Source: Blastocatellia bacterium
GTDB lineage: Bacteria; Acidobacteriota; Blastocatellia; Chloracidobacteriales; JADJPF01
NCBI GenBank assembly: GCA_025057015.1
Contig: JANWYG010000018.1
Coordinates: forward strand, 62,001 to 126,000
Direction: 5' to 3'
Length of the DNA stretch: 64,000 bases
Shown piece by piece: positions 45,589 through 54,056 of this stretch. Each line of letters starts with the position of its first letter. The first letter of the stretch is position 1. Below the pieces are notes generated by a model. That model searched no databases. It was given only the letters and a program-made list of their open reading frames with translations, and had not been told where the DNA came from. The position numbers and the translations under genes were made by a program.

Positions 45589-46265
45589 ATGAGTGAGGCT
45601 CTTATTCAGTTGATTGTATGGTATGTGCTCAGTTTAATCCTGGTTGCCATATTTTTCTGGATTACTTACATAAATTCTGCGAAACATGCATATGTACTGA
45701 TTGCCAGCGGCGGCCACAATCATCTTTTGGCACATCGAAGGGATAAAGTGACTGTCCCTTTTGGGGATCGTCTCCATGCTGGTCGTTGTCATATTGTCGC
45801 GTGTTTCAAGGGAGAGCGATATCAGGCAATGGCTGACCTCAAGAGGTTTTGTGCCAGTAACTTTTGACAGTGTTGAGTATCTGTTTGCTCCGGCAAAGCC
45901 CATAAGCGGTAGAAGATCTTATGTATGCTATGGCGCTCAAATACGAGTTATATTGTATTTATGCTGAAATGATATTAGTGGATTCGGCACCCGGGCCGGG
46001 GATAGAACTGCATTGTGCATACTATTTCGACATGAATGCAGATGCTGATTTACTGGAAAAGATATTTTTACAAAAGAAGGAGTTAACACCGGAAACATCG
46101 TGGTTGAAAAGTCAAGGAGGTTATTTTGACTTGAAAAATTGCCTCATACACCGTCCACCGATGGGGGGTGTTGCGGTAGTATGGCGCTTTCCTCATACCA
46201 TTAAGGGATACGATGAGCGGTATGAGTGGATAAAAGACGCTTTACGGCAGGCTTATGTGCAATAG
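45589..46265 (+). pseudogene. Membrane protein gene of unknown function broken by two frameshifts
   Basis: A coherent protein is read only by changing frame twice. First part from ATG 45589: an N-terminal membrane helix (LIVWYVLSLILVAIFFWITY) then AHRRDKVTVPF. Near 45755-45762, at a TTTTGGGG run, the frame must shift to read GIVSMLVVVILSRVSRESD..EYLFAPAKPISG. Near 45908 it shifts again to read VEDLMYAMALKYELYCIYAE to the stop at 46263-46265. The joined protein would be about 225 residues with two hydrophobic segments. No family recognised. Confidence 0.62.
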
Positions 46266-46520
46266 GTGCTGCTGTCCAGGCGATGATCAAGAGTGTTTAG
46301 AAGTGGGTGGAAGGTAGGTACGGTGCTTACGGCTTGCTTGCACGCAAAGAGTTTCTTGGAAGGTGTGCTGTCTGAAAGTGCTCGACTCTTTGGCAGTACG
46401 TTTGTAATGCATAGCGAGCTGGAACAAGGGCAACTGAAGACCCGAGGCACTCACTGTCTCTTGGCTAAAGTCTGTTGTGGGAAGTAGTAGGGTCATCCAA
46501 ACTAGTCAGAGAGGTACAAG

Positions 46521-47120
46521 GTGGAAATCGAGACGTGGTATTGCCGTTTGATGAATTGGAAGTTTCTAGCTTGGATCGCAGTGTGTTTGCTGTTACTTGT
46601 TTACTTCATAATCAAAGGCTGGTGGGGCAGCCTAGGTTTCCGTTGGCTCTTGGGTGCTTTGGCTGTTGCTGCTCCGGTTGCTTATTTAATGATGCAGGAT
46701 GCGGCTTTGTGCATGCACATGGCAGAAGGCGAAGGGCAACAGCTAAATCTCGTCGTTCGGGCGCGTTATGTCGATCCTCAGGTAAGTTGGATCGAAATTG
46801 AACACGGAGGTAGTTGTGTACGGCTCGACAAATATGTGTCGGCTGAAGAGGCCAAGCGTTGGTCGCCGGGGACTTGCGTTGAAGTGTGGCATGATGCGGT
46901 TACAGGGCAATATGTGACCATTGAATCTTTCTCCCGCTTTCTTTCGCAGTTTTGGATTTTGGTTTTGGTGGGCAATGGTATTGTGTTGTTGCTGGTTGTC
47001 CTGGGGTGGTGCTTTCGCCATTGGCGAGTTGGTGTAAGCGAAGGAAGAGCTGAATGGCTTGAGGATCCAGGGGGAGCAGGTTGTGCTCGACGAGCGGCAG
47101 GCACCTCAGGGGTATTCTAG
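46521..47120 (+). CDS. Membrane protein of unknown function (DUF3592-like topology)
   Basis: 199 residues from a GTG preceded by AGAGG. Two membrane helices near the start (FLAWIAVCLLLLVYFIIKG and LGALAVAAPVAYLMM), a beta-rich stretch (LVVRARYVDPQVSWIEIEHGG, EVWHDAVTGQYV) and a third helix (FWILVLVGNGIVLLLVVLGW). This topology resembles DUF3592-type proteins but the match is by eye only. It follows two broken genes. The last ~25 residues (GGAGCARRAAGTSGVF) are low-complexity and may be a readthrough of a shifted end. Confidence 0.55.
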   Translation: MEIETWYCRLMNWKFLAWIAVCLLLLVYFIIKGWWGSLGFRWLLGALAVAAPVAYLMMQDAALCMHMAEGEGQQLNLVVRARYVDPQVSWIEIEHGGSCVRLDKYVSAEEAKRWSPGTCVEVWHDAVTGQYVTIESFSRFLSQFWILVLVGNGIVLLLVVLGWCFRHWRVGVSEGRAEWLEDPGGAGCARRAAGTSGVF

Positions 47121-47333
47121 GAATCAATGTTGCTTGGTTTAAGAGTCTTGATGCTTTTAGGCTTCTGGTGCCGCTAGATCGTTACTGACCGCAAGGAGTT
47201 GTCTTGACATTTTAGTATGCCTATGTGTATAGGCTCTGGGTGGAAGTGAGGCGTGGTGGGGCTACATCGAGCGTCGATTTGGGAGGCAGGCTGTTTGGTA
47301 AATGTATCGATCCCAATCATTTTTGTGTGTTTT

Positions 47334-47364
47334 TTGTATACTTTAAGTTACTTTGAAGTATAAT
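47334..47364 (+). promoter_or_regulatory. Candidate promoter of the siaB-like operon in the 328-base gap 47121-47448
   Basis: A perfect TATAAT at 47359-47364 lies 85 bases before the ATG at 47449. The best -35 is TTGTAT at 47334-47339 with a long 19-base spacer, so the match is one-sided. The surrounding TATACTT..AAGTATA forms an imperfect inverted repeat that could be an operator. No gene was seen in the rest of the gap. Confidence 0.4.
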
Positions 47365-47448
47365 CTGTCATTATGTCTTACTAATTTTAGAAATGTGTGG
47401 CTAGCAGGCTATGCGTTAGTGTAAGGTCTTATAGCCGATTGAGGGTAG

Positions 47449-48018
47449 ATGTTGGGTATAGATATGACTCATGAAGAACTGCTCCTATTCCATAAAAGAA
47501 TGTGTGATCAGAGGATCTGGGTTGCTTTCAAAGGTGCTATATCCCAAGGCATACTGGTGGAACTTGGCACCGTTGTGAAAAGCGGTCTAGGCTTAGACAA
47601 TAAGTTCAAGAAAATATTTTCAATTTTTGTGGAGATGACGCAAAACGTCTTGCATTATTCTGTGGAAAGAGAACCTGTGGCTAGCAACAATGGTGAGTTG
47701 GTAGGTGTTGGAATAATAGTAGTTACTGAGACTACTGATTGCTATCTGATTAGCTCTGGCAACTTGGTGGATAGTGAGCAAGCTGAACACCTGACGCAGT
47801 ATTGCACGCATATTAACTCACTGAATGAGCAAGAGCTTAAGGAGTTTTATAACGAGAGGCGCAAATGTGCAGCTAAGCAGCAAGGCAGCAAAGGTGCAGG
47901 GCTGGGTCTGATAGACATAGCACGTAAATCTGATAGGCCTCTTGAGCATGAGGTTAGCCGGATAGATGATTCACGTTTATTCTTTACTCTTACTGCTACT
48001 ATAGAAAAAAGAGGGTGA
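47449..48018 (+). CDS. SiaB-like (DUF6272) GHKL-type protein kinase
   Basis: 189 residues. The ATP-binding fold shows an N-box FVEMTQNVLHYS and a G-box GSKGAGLGLIDIAR, as in GHKL kinases of the RsbW/SiaB type. In Pseudomonas, SiaB phosphorylates SiaC on Thr and so controls the diguanylate cyclase SiaD. The next gene encodes a SiaC-like protein, six bases downstream. The start ATG has GAGGG three bases upstream; an ATG five codons later is possible. Confidence 0.82.
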   Translation: MLGIDMTHEELLLFHKRMCDQRIWVAFKGAISQGILVELGTVVKSGLGLDNKFKKIFSIFVEMTQNVLHYSVEREPVASNNGELVGVGIIVVTETTDCYLISSGNLVDSEQAEHLTQYCTHINSLNEQELKEFYNERRKCAAKQQGSKGAGLGLIDIARKSDRPLEHEVSRIDDSRLFFTLTATIEKRG

Positions 48019-48024
48019 GGTAGT

Positions 48025-48399
48025 ATGGAAAATCTTTTCATAGAAAAGACGAGAGCTACGCCTGCTGTTAGATTCGATGCTGCATCTGGGGTGTTGGAAA
48101 TATCTGGAGAGTCTTATCCGGAAAACTCTATGAAATTTTATCAACCAGTGTTCAGCTGGTTGCAGCAGTATCTTTCAGAAACCGATCATCCTATAACATT
48201 TAACTTTAAACTAGACTATTTTAATACTAGCTCTTCTAAGTGTATCTTGAACATTTTGGAAATGTTAGAACAAGCGCATGCTCAAGGAAGGCAGATCTCA
48301 CTTAATTGGTATTATCAAGAGGATGATGAGGATATGCTAGAGAGTGGTCAGGAGTTTGCAGAGGATTTGTCTTTGCATTTTAACTTCATTTCTTTCTAG
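48025..48399 (+). CDS. SiaC-like (DUF1987) phosphoacceptor protein
   Basis: 124 residues. The phosphorylation motif DYFNTSSSK places the likely acceptor Thr at position 68, the same number as in Pseudomonas SiaC. The N-terminal ATPAVRFDAASGVLEISGESYPENS and LNWYYQEDDEDMLESGQEFAED are typical of DUF1987. It should act as a switch: in one state it binds and activates a partner enzyme. No diguanylate cyclase lies next to it; instead a hybrid histidine kinase follows. GAGGT precedes the ATG. Confidence 0.88.
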   Translation: MENLFIEKTRATPAVRFDAASGVLEISGESYPENSMKFYQPVFSWLQQYLSETDHPITFNFKLDYFNTSSSKCILNILEMLEQAHAQGRQISLNWYYQEDDEDMLESGQEFAEDLSLHFNFISF

Positions 48400-48417
48400 G
48401 TTGACGCTAGTTACTAC

Positions 48418-50112
48418 ATGCGTGAGACGAAAGAGTTAAATTTTCCGAGTAACGCAGAAAGTATATTTGAGGATGAGCTCGTGGCTGCTGAAGAGGCGGA
48501 GCTGTTTTTAGAGAGGGAAGACGTAACGAAGGAGGAGTTAATAGCAAGTTACAGAGCTTTTGTGAAGAAATACAAGCAATTAGTAAGGCATGGGATTAAG
48601 ATAACTCGGTTAGGTGATGCAGGGCAGAAGAAATTGCTTCGTATACAGAAAGAGTTGGAGCAGACGGTGGAGAAGCTGAAGATTTCAGAACAAAAGGCTC
48701 TTGAGGCAAGTCATGCAAAGACGCTCTTTTTGGCAAACATGAGCCATGAGCTTCGTACACCGCTTAATGCGATCATAGGTTTTGCACAGCTACTTGGGCG
48801 CGACAGGAAGCTTACTACCGAGCAAGCTGAGAGCGTTCGGGTAATTCTGCGTAGTGGCGAGCATCTTCTAGCTTTGATAAATGACGTGCTGTCGCTTTCA
48901 AAAATAGAAGCTGGAAAGATGACCCTCGAGGAGCAGCAGTTTAACCTTTATCGGATGTTGCGTTCTATAGAGGAGATGTTTCTTCTAAAGGCGCAAAGTA
49001 AGGATCTGAAATTTGATTTTCATATTCCTGAGGATGTGCCGAAGTTTGTATGTGGTGATGAGCGTAAGCTGAGGCAGATACTTATAAATCTCATAGGTAA
49101 TGCTTTTAAATTTACCTCGCAGGGGTATGTCAGGGTCAGCATCTGCTACAGGGAGGATAGGTTCTACTTTGCCGTAGAAGATACAGGGCAAGGCATAGCT
49201 GCAGAGGAAATAAATAAAGTATTTGAGGCTTTTGTTCAAACCGAAAGTGGTCGCAACTCGAAGGAAGGCACAGGGCTGGGGCTTGCTATCAGTCGTGATT
49301 TTGTAAGGTTGATGGGGGGAGATATAACTGTTTGTAGCGAGGTGGGGAAAGGGACGAAGTTTGAGTTTTCGGTGCGGTTGAAGGTGGTGGATGAGTCTTC
49401 AATAAGAGCTGTGCATCGAACTCGTGTCAAAGGACTTGCTGCTGGACAGCGAGAATATAAGCTCTTGGTTACCGACGATAATGTGGACAACCGAAAGCTA
49501 CTATCAAGATTGTTTACTTCTTGTGGATTTGCAGTAAGGGAAGCGACTAACGGTTATGAAGCTGTCGAACTTTGGCGGCAGTGGAGTCCAGACCTTATCT
49601 GGATGGATCTGCGGATGCCTGAAATGGATGGTTACGAAACAGCGGCGTTTATTAGGCGACTTGAGCGTGAGAATGGGATAACGAGCACTAAAATAATTGC
49701 TATGACAGCTAGTGCTTTCCAGCTAGACGAGGAAAGAATGCTCAATTCTGACTTCGATGGCTTTGTAATGAAACCTTTTAGGGAGGAGATGCTTTTTGAC
49801 CTCTTAGCCAAGCATCTGCAGTGTGAGTTCATCTGTGAGGATATGGAAGGGCTTACAGATTCACAGGATACTTCTGCGGTATTTGGCCGGGAGACTTTAC
49901 AGCAAATCCCAAAGAGTTATCTTGACAGTCTACGTGAAGCATTGCTGCTTGGCGATACTGAGCAAGCTCATGAAGTGATAACTCTCATAAAGAAGTATGA
50001 CGAGCAGATAGCTGAGCAAATGAGTAAGCTTGTTAGGAGGTATCAGTTCGAGCGGCTGTTTAAGTTTCTAGATCGCGTTGGTCTAAATGCTGTTACTGCT
50101 AGTAGCGACTGA
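48418..50112 (+). CDS. Hybrid histidine kinase with C-terminal receiver domain
   Basis: 564 residues, soluble. An N-terminal acidic and coiled part (1-100) leads to HisKA with His110 in ANMSHELRTPLN, then HATPase motifs NLIGNAFKFT, DTGQGI and GTGLGLAIS. Residues ~348-470 are a receiver with phosphorylatable Asp397 in WMDLRMPEMDG and the Lys in VMKPF. About 80 residues follow (IPKSYLDSLREALLLGDTEQA), which look like a degenerate Hpt-like helix bundle but lack an obvious His. It probably takes the place of SiaD here (inference). The stop overlaps the next gene by 26 bases. Confidence 0.92.
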   Translation: MRETKELNFPSNAESIFEDELVAAEEAELFLEREDVTKEELIASYRAFVKKYKQLVRHGIKITRLGDAGQKKLLRIQKELEQTVEKLKISEQKALEASHAKTLFLANMSHELRTPLNAIIGFAQLLGRDRKLTTEQAESVRVILRSGEHLLALINDVLSLSKIEAGKMTLEEQQFNLYRMLRSIEEMFLLKAQSKDLKFDFHIPEDVPKFVCGDERKLRQILINLIGNAFKFTSQGYVRVSICYREDRFYFAVEDTGQGIAAEEINKVFEAFVQTESGRNSKEGTGLGLAISRDFVRLMGGDITVCSEVGKGTKFEFSVRLKVVDESSIRAVHRTRVKGLAAGQREYKLLVTDDNVDNRKLLSRLFTSCGFAVREATNGYEAVELWRQWSPDLIWMDLRMPEMDGYETAAFIRRLERENGITSTKIIAMTASAFQLDEERMLNSDFDGFVMKPFREEMLFDLLAKHLQCEFICEDMEGLTDSQDTSAVFGRETLQQIPKSYLDSLREALLLGDTEQAHEVITLIKKYDEQIAEQMSKLVRRYQFERLFKFLDRVGLNAVTASSD

Positions 50113-50767
50113 GGCTGAACTGTGGGCCGTGCGGCGCGCTATGCCTGCTAGTAGGCAGGACGTTAGCTTGCTAATGACTGGCATGGGAAGTGAAAATGCA
50201 AGCTTTGTTCTGCAACAGGCTCTTTGTCAGTATAAGCCGACGGCAGTGCTCGTGTTGGGTCTTGCCGGAGCGCTATCGAAGGCGTTGACTGTAGGTGAAG
50301 TCGTCGTTTATTCGGCTTGCCGAGACGAAAAAGGGCGTAGCTTTTCTGTTAGCCACAAAGAGGTGGTGACCTATCTTAGGGATACGCCTTTGCGTGTGAG
50401 CGTAGGTGTAGGGCTTACGCTGCCAAAGATGGTGTGTAGCACTTGGGAGAAGAGCTTTCTTTCTGCTGAGGCCATAGCTGTAGATATGGAAAGCTACGGC
50501 ATACTTGAAGTAGCTTCAAACAGTGGGGTAGCCGTAAGTGTTGCTAGAGTAATCAGCGACGATGCGCTCAGAGATCTGCCCGATCTATCGCAGGCGATAA
50601 CGCCTGAGTATAAGCTCGATAGTTACAAGGTGCTGCGTAGTTTTCTTTCTCAGCCGATAGCAGCAGCACGTTTTGTGCATGGCGTAGGCAAATCGCTACA
50701 GATTCTGACGGTGTTGGCAGGTTTGCTGGTCAAGCGCTATTCTGCGGTGAGTAAAAATAACTCCTGA
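50087..50767 (+). CDS. Nucleoside phosphorylase/nucleosidase-like protein (PNP_UDP_1; HpnG- or MTAN-like)
   Basis: 226 residues. The N-terminus VATEAELWAVRRAM, the LMTGMGSENA glycine motif, VLGLAGALS and the base/ribose motif VDMESYGIL are those of the MTAN/HpnG branch. Enzymes of this branch remove adenine from 5'-deoxyadenosine, MTA or adenosylhopane. The ATG lies within the end of the kinase gene. The hydrophobic C-terminus (LQILTVLAGLLVK) may be membrane-associated. Radical SAM enzymes, two of which lie at 54-57 kb, produce 5'-deoxyadenosine that such an enzyme clears; a link is only inferred. Confidence 0.78.
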   Translation: MLLLLVATEAELWAVRRAMPASRQDVSLLMTGMGSENASFVLQQALCQYKPTAVLVLGLAGALSKALTVGEVVVYSACRDEKGRSFSVSHKEVVTYLRDTPLRVSVGVGLTLPKMVCSTWEKSFLSAEAIAVDMESYGILEVASNSGVAVSVARVISDDALRDLPDLSQAITPEYKLDSYKVLRSFLSQPIAAARFVHGVGKSLQILTVLAGLLVKRYSAVSKNNS

Positions 50768-50788
50768 AGACTAAGTCTTCAGCTTTTT
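50764..50788 (+). terminator. Rho-independent terminator after the siaBC-kinase-nucleosidase operon
   Basis: CTGAAGA-CTAAG-TCTTCAG (seven-base stem, five-base loop; extendable to nine bases with a one-base centre) starts at the stop codon of the nucleosidase and is followed by CTTTTT. Confidence 0.7.
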
Positions 50789-50810
50789 GGTGACAGGCAG
50801 CGCATAGCGT

Positions 50811-50882
50811 AAGCTTACCTGCTTTTAGAAACTGCAGGTGTGCTTTGAGTACTCTGTAGTCTCAGTCGTCGCCTTCGGGCGA
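50811..50882 (+). other. Structured segment in the 450-base gap 50789-51236 (possible RNA)
   Basis: Two hairpins lie just past the terminator. The first pairs AAGCTTACCTGC (50811-50822) with GCAGGTGTGCTT (50834-50845), 10 of 12 bases, around an 11-base loop. The second is TCGCC-TTCG-GGCGA (50869-50882) with a stable TTCG tetraloop. The rest of the gap, up to the copper-binding lipoprotein at 51237, shows no open frame I can support. Function unknown; it may be an untranslated RNA or leftover sequence. Confidence 0.3.
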
Positions 50883-51236
50883 AGTAGCCTTTCTTTAGCT
50901 TTATCATCAGGTAAGTAGTTCTGGAGTTGATACATCTGCGGAAGCTAGCTTTTTGTTAACTATTATCGATCCTACAGCAAATGCGTCTTTTTGCACTGCA
51001 TCAAAGCCTTTGTGATTGATATACGTTTATAGGTAGTGTTTTTTGTGTGGATCTTGTGCTTGAGATATCGAGGGAAAAACCCATAGTGCGGCAATGCTAG
51101 GAGACATCTTACTGGTTTAGGATTTACTTTGTTCGATTGCTTGTAATCAGCTATTTCGTTATATTAGCGCCAAAATTAGGAGCATATTTAGCCTCGTTTA
51201 TGAGATATCGTATGGGCTAGAGTTTTGAGTAGTGAG

Positions 51237-51572
51237 ATGCGATTTTTCTTATTTTTGTTAGTGTTTAGCTTAGCAGGTTGTGGCAGTCAGCTGCAGTCAA
51301 ACGAACGACCTAAGCCGGTTGTAGTGCGTAAGTTTCAAGCTCGAGGTCGAGTTGAAGCTGTGGATGCCAAGGCTGGTAAGATTACCATCAACCATGAGAA
51401 GATTCCTGGCTACATGGATGCCATGACGATGAGTTTTACCGTAGATCCGGCGATGATTGAAGGGCTATCTGCTGGTGATAGCGTTTCTTTTGTTATAGAA
51501 GATGCGGCTGGTATAGCGCGCATAATATCCATTCAAAAAGAGATGTCGCCGCAGAAAGATTCAGTACCTTAA
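51237..51572 (+). CDS. CusF-like copper-binding lipoprotein
   Basis: 111 residues from the ATG at 51237 (a TTG at 51225 is less likely). Signal sequence ends in a lipobox, SLAGC. The mature part is a small OB-like barrel: FQARGRVEAVDAKAGKITINHEKIPGYMDAMTMSF, with the MDAMTM metal-site region shared with CusF and other periplasmic Cu(I) carriers. Convergent with exonuclease III, overlapping by 12 bases. No other copper genes are in the window. Confidence 0.82.
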   Translation: MRFFLFLLVFSLAGCGSQLQSNERPKPVVVRKFQARGRVEAVDAKAGKITINHEKIPGYMDAMTMSFTVDPAMIEGLSAGDSVSFVIEDAAGIARIISIQKEMSPQKDSVP

Positions 51573-52328
51573 GTCGAAAGTGGCGATCACTGGAGCGTGA
51601 TCAGAAGGTTTTGAACCTTTGCGTTCATTTCTGTCGATGGTTACTTTGGAGAGTTGCTGGCCTAAGGTATCTGTAACTAGTATGAGGTCGATTCTTAAGC
51701 CATGCCCTTTGTAAAAGGAGCCTGAGCGGTAGTCCCACCAGCTATAGATGCCAGTGGCGTCGGTTTTTAGTCTGAGCGCGTCATGCAGTCCCCAGTTGAA
51801 GAGTTTGCGCAGAGCGGTGCGTTCAGGCTCGCTGCAGTGCAGTTGGCCTTGCCAGAGTTGAGGATTCCAGACGTCTCTGTCATCAGGCGCTATATTGAAG
51901 TCTCCGCACAAGATCAGTTTGTCTGTTGGGTGGAAGTTCGTTTGGAGGTAGTTGTAAAGTTTTTCGTACCAGTTGAGTTTCTGGTAGTAGTAGTGGGAAT
52001 CTAGCTCACGTCCGTTTGGGGCGTATATACACAGGATGTATATATCGTCGATCTTTGCGGCCAAGAATCGTTTTTCTTCGTCATCGGCTAAGTTATACTG
52101 GCTATCTGTTGCAGGTTTGAGCGATAGTATGGCTACACCGTTATAAGCTTTCTGTCCTGTATAGAGGGTGTGGTAGCCTGCGGCGGAAAGCTCTCTAGAT
52201 GGGAATTCTTCGTCTGTTACTTTAGTCTCTTGTAGGCACACTACGTCGGGGCGATGTCTGTCTAGCAGCGCAAGTAAGCGTTGCAGTCTGGCTCTGATAG
52301 AGTTGACGTTCCAGCTGATAATCTTCAT
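51561..52328 (-). CDS. xth: Exodeoxyribonuclease III (AP endonuclease)
   Basis: 255 residues. It cuts at abasic sites and degrades 3' ends. N-terminal MKIISWNVNSIRARL, then LQETKVTDEEFP, YNGVAILSL, CGDFNIAPDDRDVWNP and the C-terminal RIDLILVT and SKPSDHAPVIATF give the Asn, Glu, Asp-Asn and Asp-His metal and catalytic sites. I chose ATG 52328, as family members begin MKI, over a TTG four codons upstream. Confidence 0.93.
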   Translation of the reverse strand: MKIISWNVNSIRARLQRLLALLDRHRPDVVCLQETKVTDEEFPSRELSAAGYHTLYTGQKAYNGVAILSLKPATDSQYNLADDEEKRFLAAKIDDIYILCIYAPNGRELDSHYYYQKLNWYEKLYNYLQTNFHPTDKLILCGDFNIAPDDRDVWNPQLWQGQLHCSEPERTALRKLFNWGLHDALRLKTDATGIYSWWDYRSGSFYKGHGLRIDLILVTDTLGQQLSKVTIDRNERKGSKPSDHAPVIATFDLRY

Positions 52329-52375
52329 TGTGCTATGCAAGGTCTCTGGATGACCGAATAATTAGGGTAGCTGAG

Positions 52376-53359
52376 CTATGGTCTTATAGCGGTGATGATA
52401 TGGTTCAACCAAAGACCTCCTTGTATTGGTTCTACTTTTGCTTTGATAAAGCCTGTTGCGTAGAGCCAGGCAAGTAACTGTTCTTCGCTGTAGCTTGCTC
52501 CTAGGGTCATATTTAGGCTAAAGAGGGCAGGTAGAGGCTGTGGGTCATCTTCGTCGAGTAGTATTTCTTGCAGGATTAATAGTCCTTCGGCGCGTAGTGA
52601 GCGATGAGCTTTGGAAAGCAGTTTCTTGCAGTTTCGCTCGCTTAGGCCATGTAAGACGCCTGATATGAGGGCTACATCATAGTCGCTACCGTACTCGTCG
52701 TATAGCAGCTTGCAGGGTCTTACCTCGATACGGTGTTCTAGACCGAGGCGGGCAATAAACTGTTTGGCTAGTGGTACGACTTCTGGATCTTCGACAATTA
52801 CGGCTTGTAGATGTGGGTATTTTAGGCATAGAACTGCCGAGTATGTACCTGTTCCGCCACCTATATCGCATAGTTTGGAACGGTTTGATAGGTCTAGTTG
52901 TCGAGCGAGCAGTTCAGCATAGCCACTTATGGCGATGCTATGTGAGCTAAGTATCCATTCATTACCGCCGGTCATAGTTTCGCTTCTGTTGCCGGTGGCA
53001 ATTGTAGAGTCAAGCGAGCCAAATCTGTTCCATAGGGTTGCTAAGTGCTTGAACAGGTCACCTTGGTAGTATGGCTTGCCTTCTAGGAGGTATGCGGCGG
53101 CCAGATGGCTATTTTTATATCTTCCGTTTTGACGTACCAAGAGACCGAGAGCGGTACAGGCTAGGAGAAGTTTTTCTGTCCACTGTTTGTTGGCTTTTAT
53201 CTTACGTGCTATTGTGTCGAGGGTATAATCGTTTTCGCCGAGTTTGTTAAACAAGTCGAGCTTGATGGCAGCAAACAACACGCCGGAAGCCCAGAATCCT
53301 GTTGCGAGTTTATAGAGGTGATGTATGTCGGCGCTTAAGGCAGTATTAGGAGCTTGCAT
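52376..53359 (-). CDS. O-methyltransferase with N-terminal dimerisation domain
   Basis: 327 residues. The N-terminal winged-helix dimerisation domain (FWASGVLFAAIKLDLFNKL, LGLLVRQNGRYKNS) is followed by the SAM fold with CDIGGGTGTYSAVL, VIVEDPEVVPLAKQF, the ISGVLHGLSE loop and EGLLILQEILLD. This is the plant-caffeate/hydroxyneurosporene/acetylserotonin-like family. Catalytic His and Glu are not clear to me. Substrate unknown. It stands alone; AAAGG is eight bases before the ATG. Confidence 0.86.
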   Translation of the reverse strand: MQAPNTALSADIHHLYKLATGFWASGVLFAAIKLDLFNKLGENDYTLDTIARKIKANKQWTEKLLLACTALGLLVRQNGRYKNSHLAAAYLLEGKPYYQGDLFKHLATLWNRFGSLDSTIATGNRSETMTGGNEWILSSHSIAISGYAELLARQLDLSNRSKLCDIGGGTGTYSAVLCLKYPHLQAVIVEDPEVVPLAKQFIARLGLEHRIEVRPCKLLYDEYGSDYDVALISGVLHGLSERNCKKLLSKAHRSLRAEGLLILQEILLDEDDPQPLPALFSLNMTLGASYSEEQLLAWLYATGFIKAKVEPIQGGLWLNHIITAIRP

Positions 53360-53412
53360 GTTGACCTTTTGTCTAGGAGCAGTGTTTTTTGGAAGAATCC
53401 TGCAATCGCAGC

Positions 53413-53441
53413 TCGATATATTCTATTTGAGTTTTTATAAT
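53413..53441 (+). promoter_or_regulatory. Candidate promoter of nfu
   Basis: TCGATA (53413-53418) and perfect TATAAT (53436-53441) with a 17-base spacer, about 40 bases before the ATG at 53480. Confidence 0.55.
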
Positions 53442-53479
53442 TTGCGAAGACCCTTTTCGGAGGTTACAAGGAGTAGTGT

Positions 53480-54037
53480 ATGAGCCAAATACAGATAAGG
53501 GCTGACGTAGATAGGCATGATATAAACATCTGTCGTTTTACAGTCGATCGTCCGGTCTATGCAGGGTCGGTCGTCTACAACAGCCCTCAGGAAGCGCGAG
53601 GCGAGAAGCTAGGTGAGGCGCTGTTTGCACTTAATAGCATAGCGAAGGTAGAGATTACTGACAACGTGGTTACGGTTACTAAGAAGACCGATGAAGACTG
53701 GAGGATTCTTGGGCGCAAGATAGGGATGTCTATACGTGGATATCTTGACCCTTCTTCTGTTGTTCCGGTGGAGGTTCTTAGGGAGAAGGTGCGTGAGATA
53801 ATAGATACGAGAATAAATCCTGATGTAGCTGCTCATGGTGGTTATATAGAGCTTGTGGATGTCAAGCCGAATACTGTATATGTCAGGATGCGGGGTGGAT
53901 GTCACGGGTGTGGAGCTGCCGATGCCACGCTCAGGATGGGTATAGAGCGAATCATTCGCGAAAAGTATCCTCAAATAGTCGAAGTTCTCGACGTTACCGA
54001 CCATGAGACCGGAACAAACCCTTACTATCGTCGCTAG
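53480..54037 (+). CDS. Nfu-type iron-sulfur cluster carrier (Nfu_N + NifU)
   Basis: 185 residues. The N-terminal ~95 residues are the Nfu_N domain (ICRFTVDRPVYAGSVVYNSP, LFALNSIAKVEITDNVVTVTK) and the C-terminal NifU domain carries the cluster motif GGCHGCGAADATLRMGIERII. This is the layout of mitochondrial NFU1 and many bacterial Nfu carriers. It hands 4Fe-4S clusters to targets such as the radical SAM enzymes encoded next (inference). GGAG six bases before the ATG; own promoter. Confidence 0.93.
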   Translation: MSQIQIRADVDRHDINICRFTVDRPVYAGSVVYNSPQEARGEKLGEALFALNSIAKVEITDNVVTVTKKTDEDWRILGRKIGMSIRGYLDPSSVVPVEVLREKVREIIDTRINPDVAAHGGYIELVDVKPNTVYVRMRGGCHGCGAADATLRMGIERIIREKYPQIVEVLDVTDHETGTNPYYRR

Positions 54038-54056
54038 ACCGAGCTGCTACGGAGTT

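Noticed and set aside
46293-46487. Possible 64-aa gene
   Set aside because: Low-quality composition, no ribosome site, next to damaged genes; not supported.
44967-47120. Polymorphic toxin/immunity island
   Set aside because: The Sel1 and small membrane proteins could suggest this, but no toxin, Rhs or secretion gene is present.
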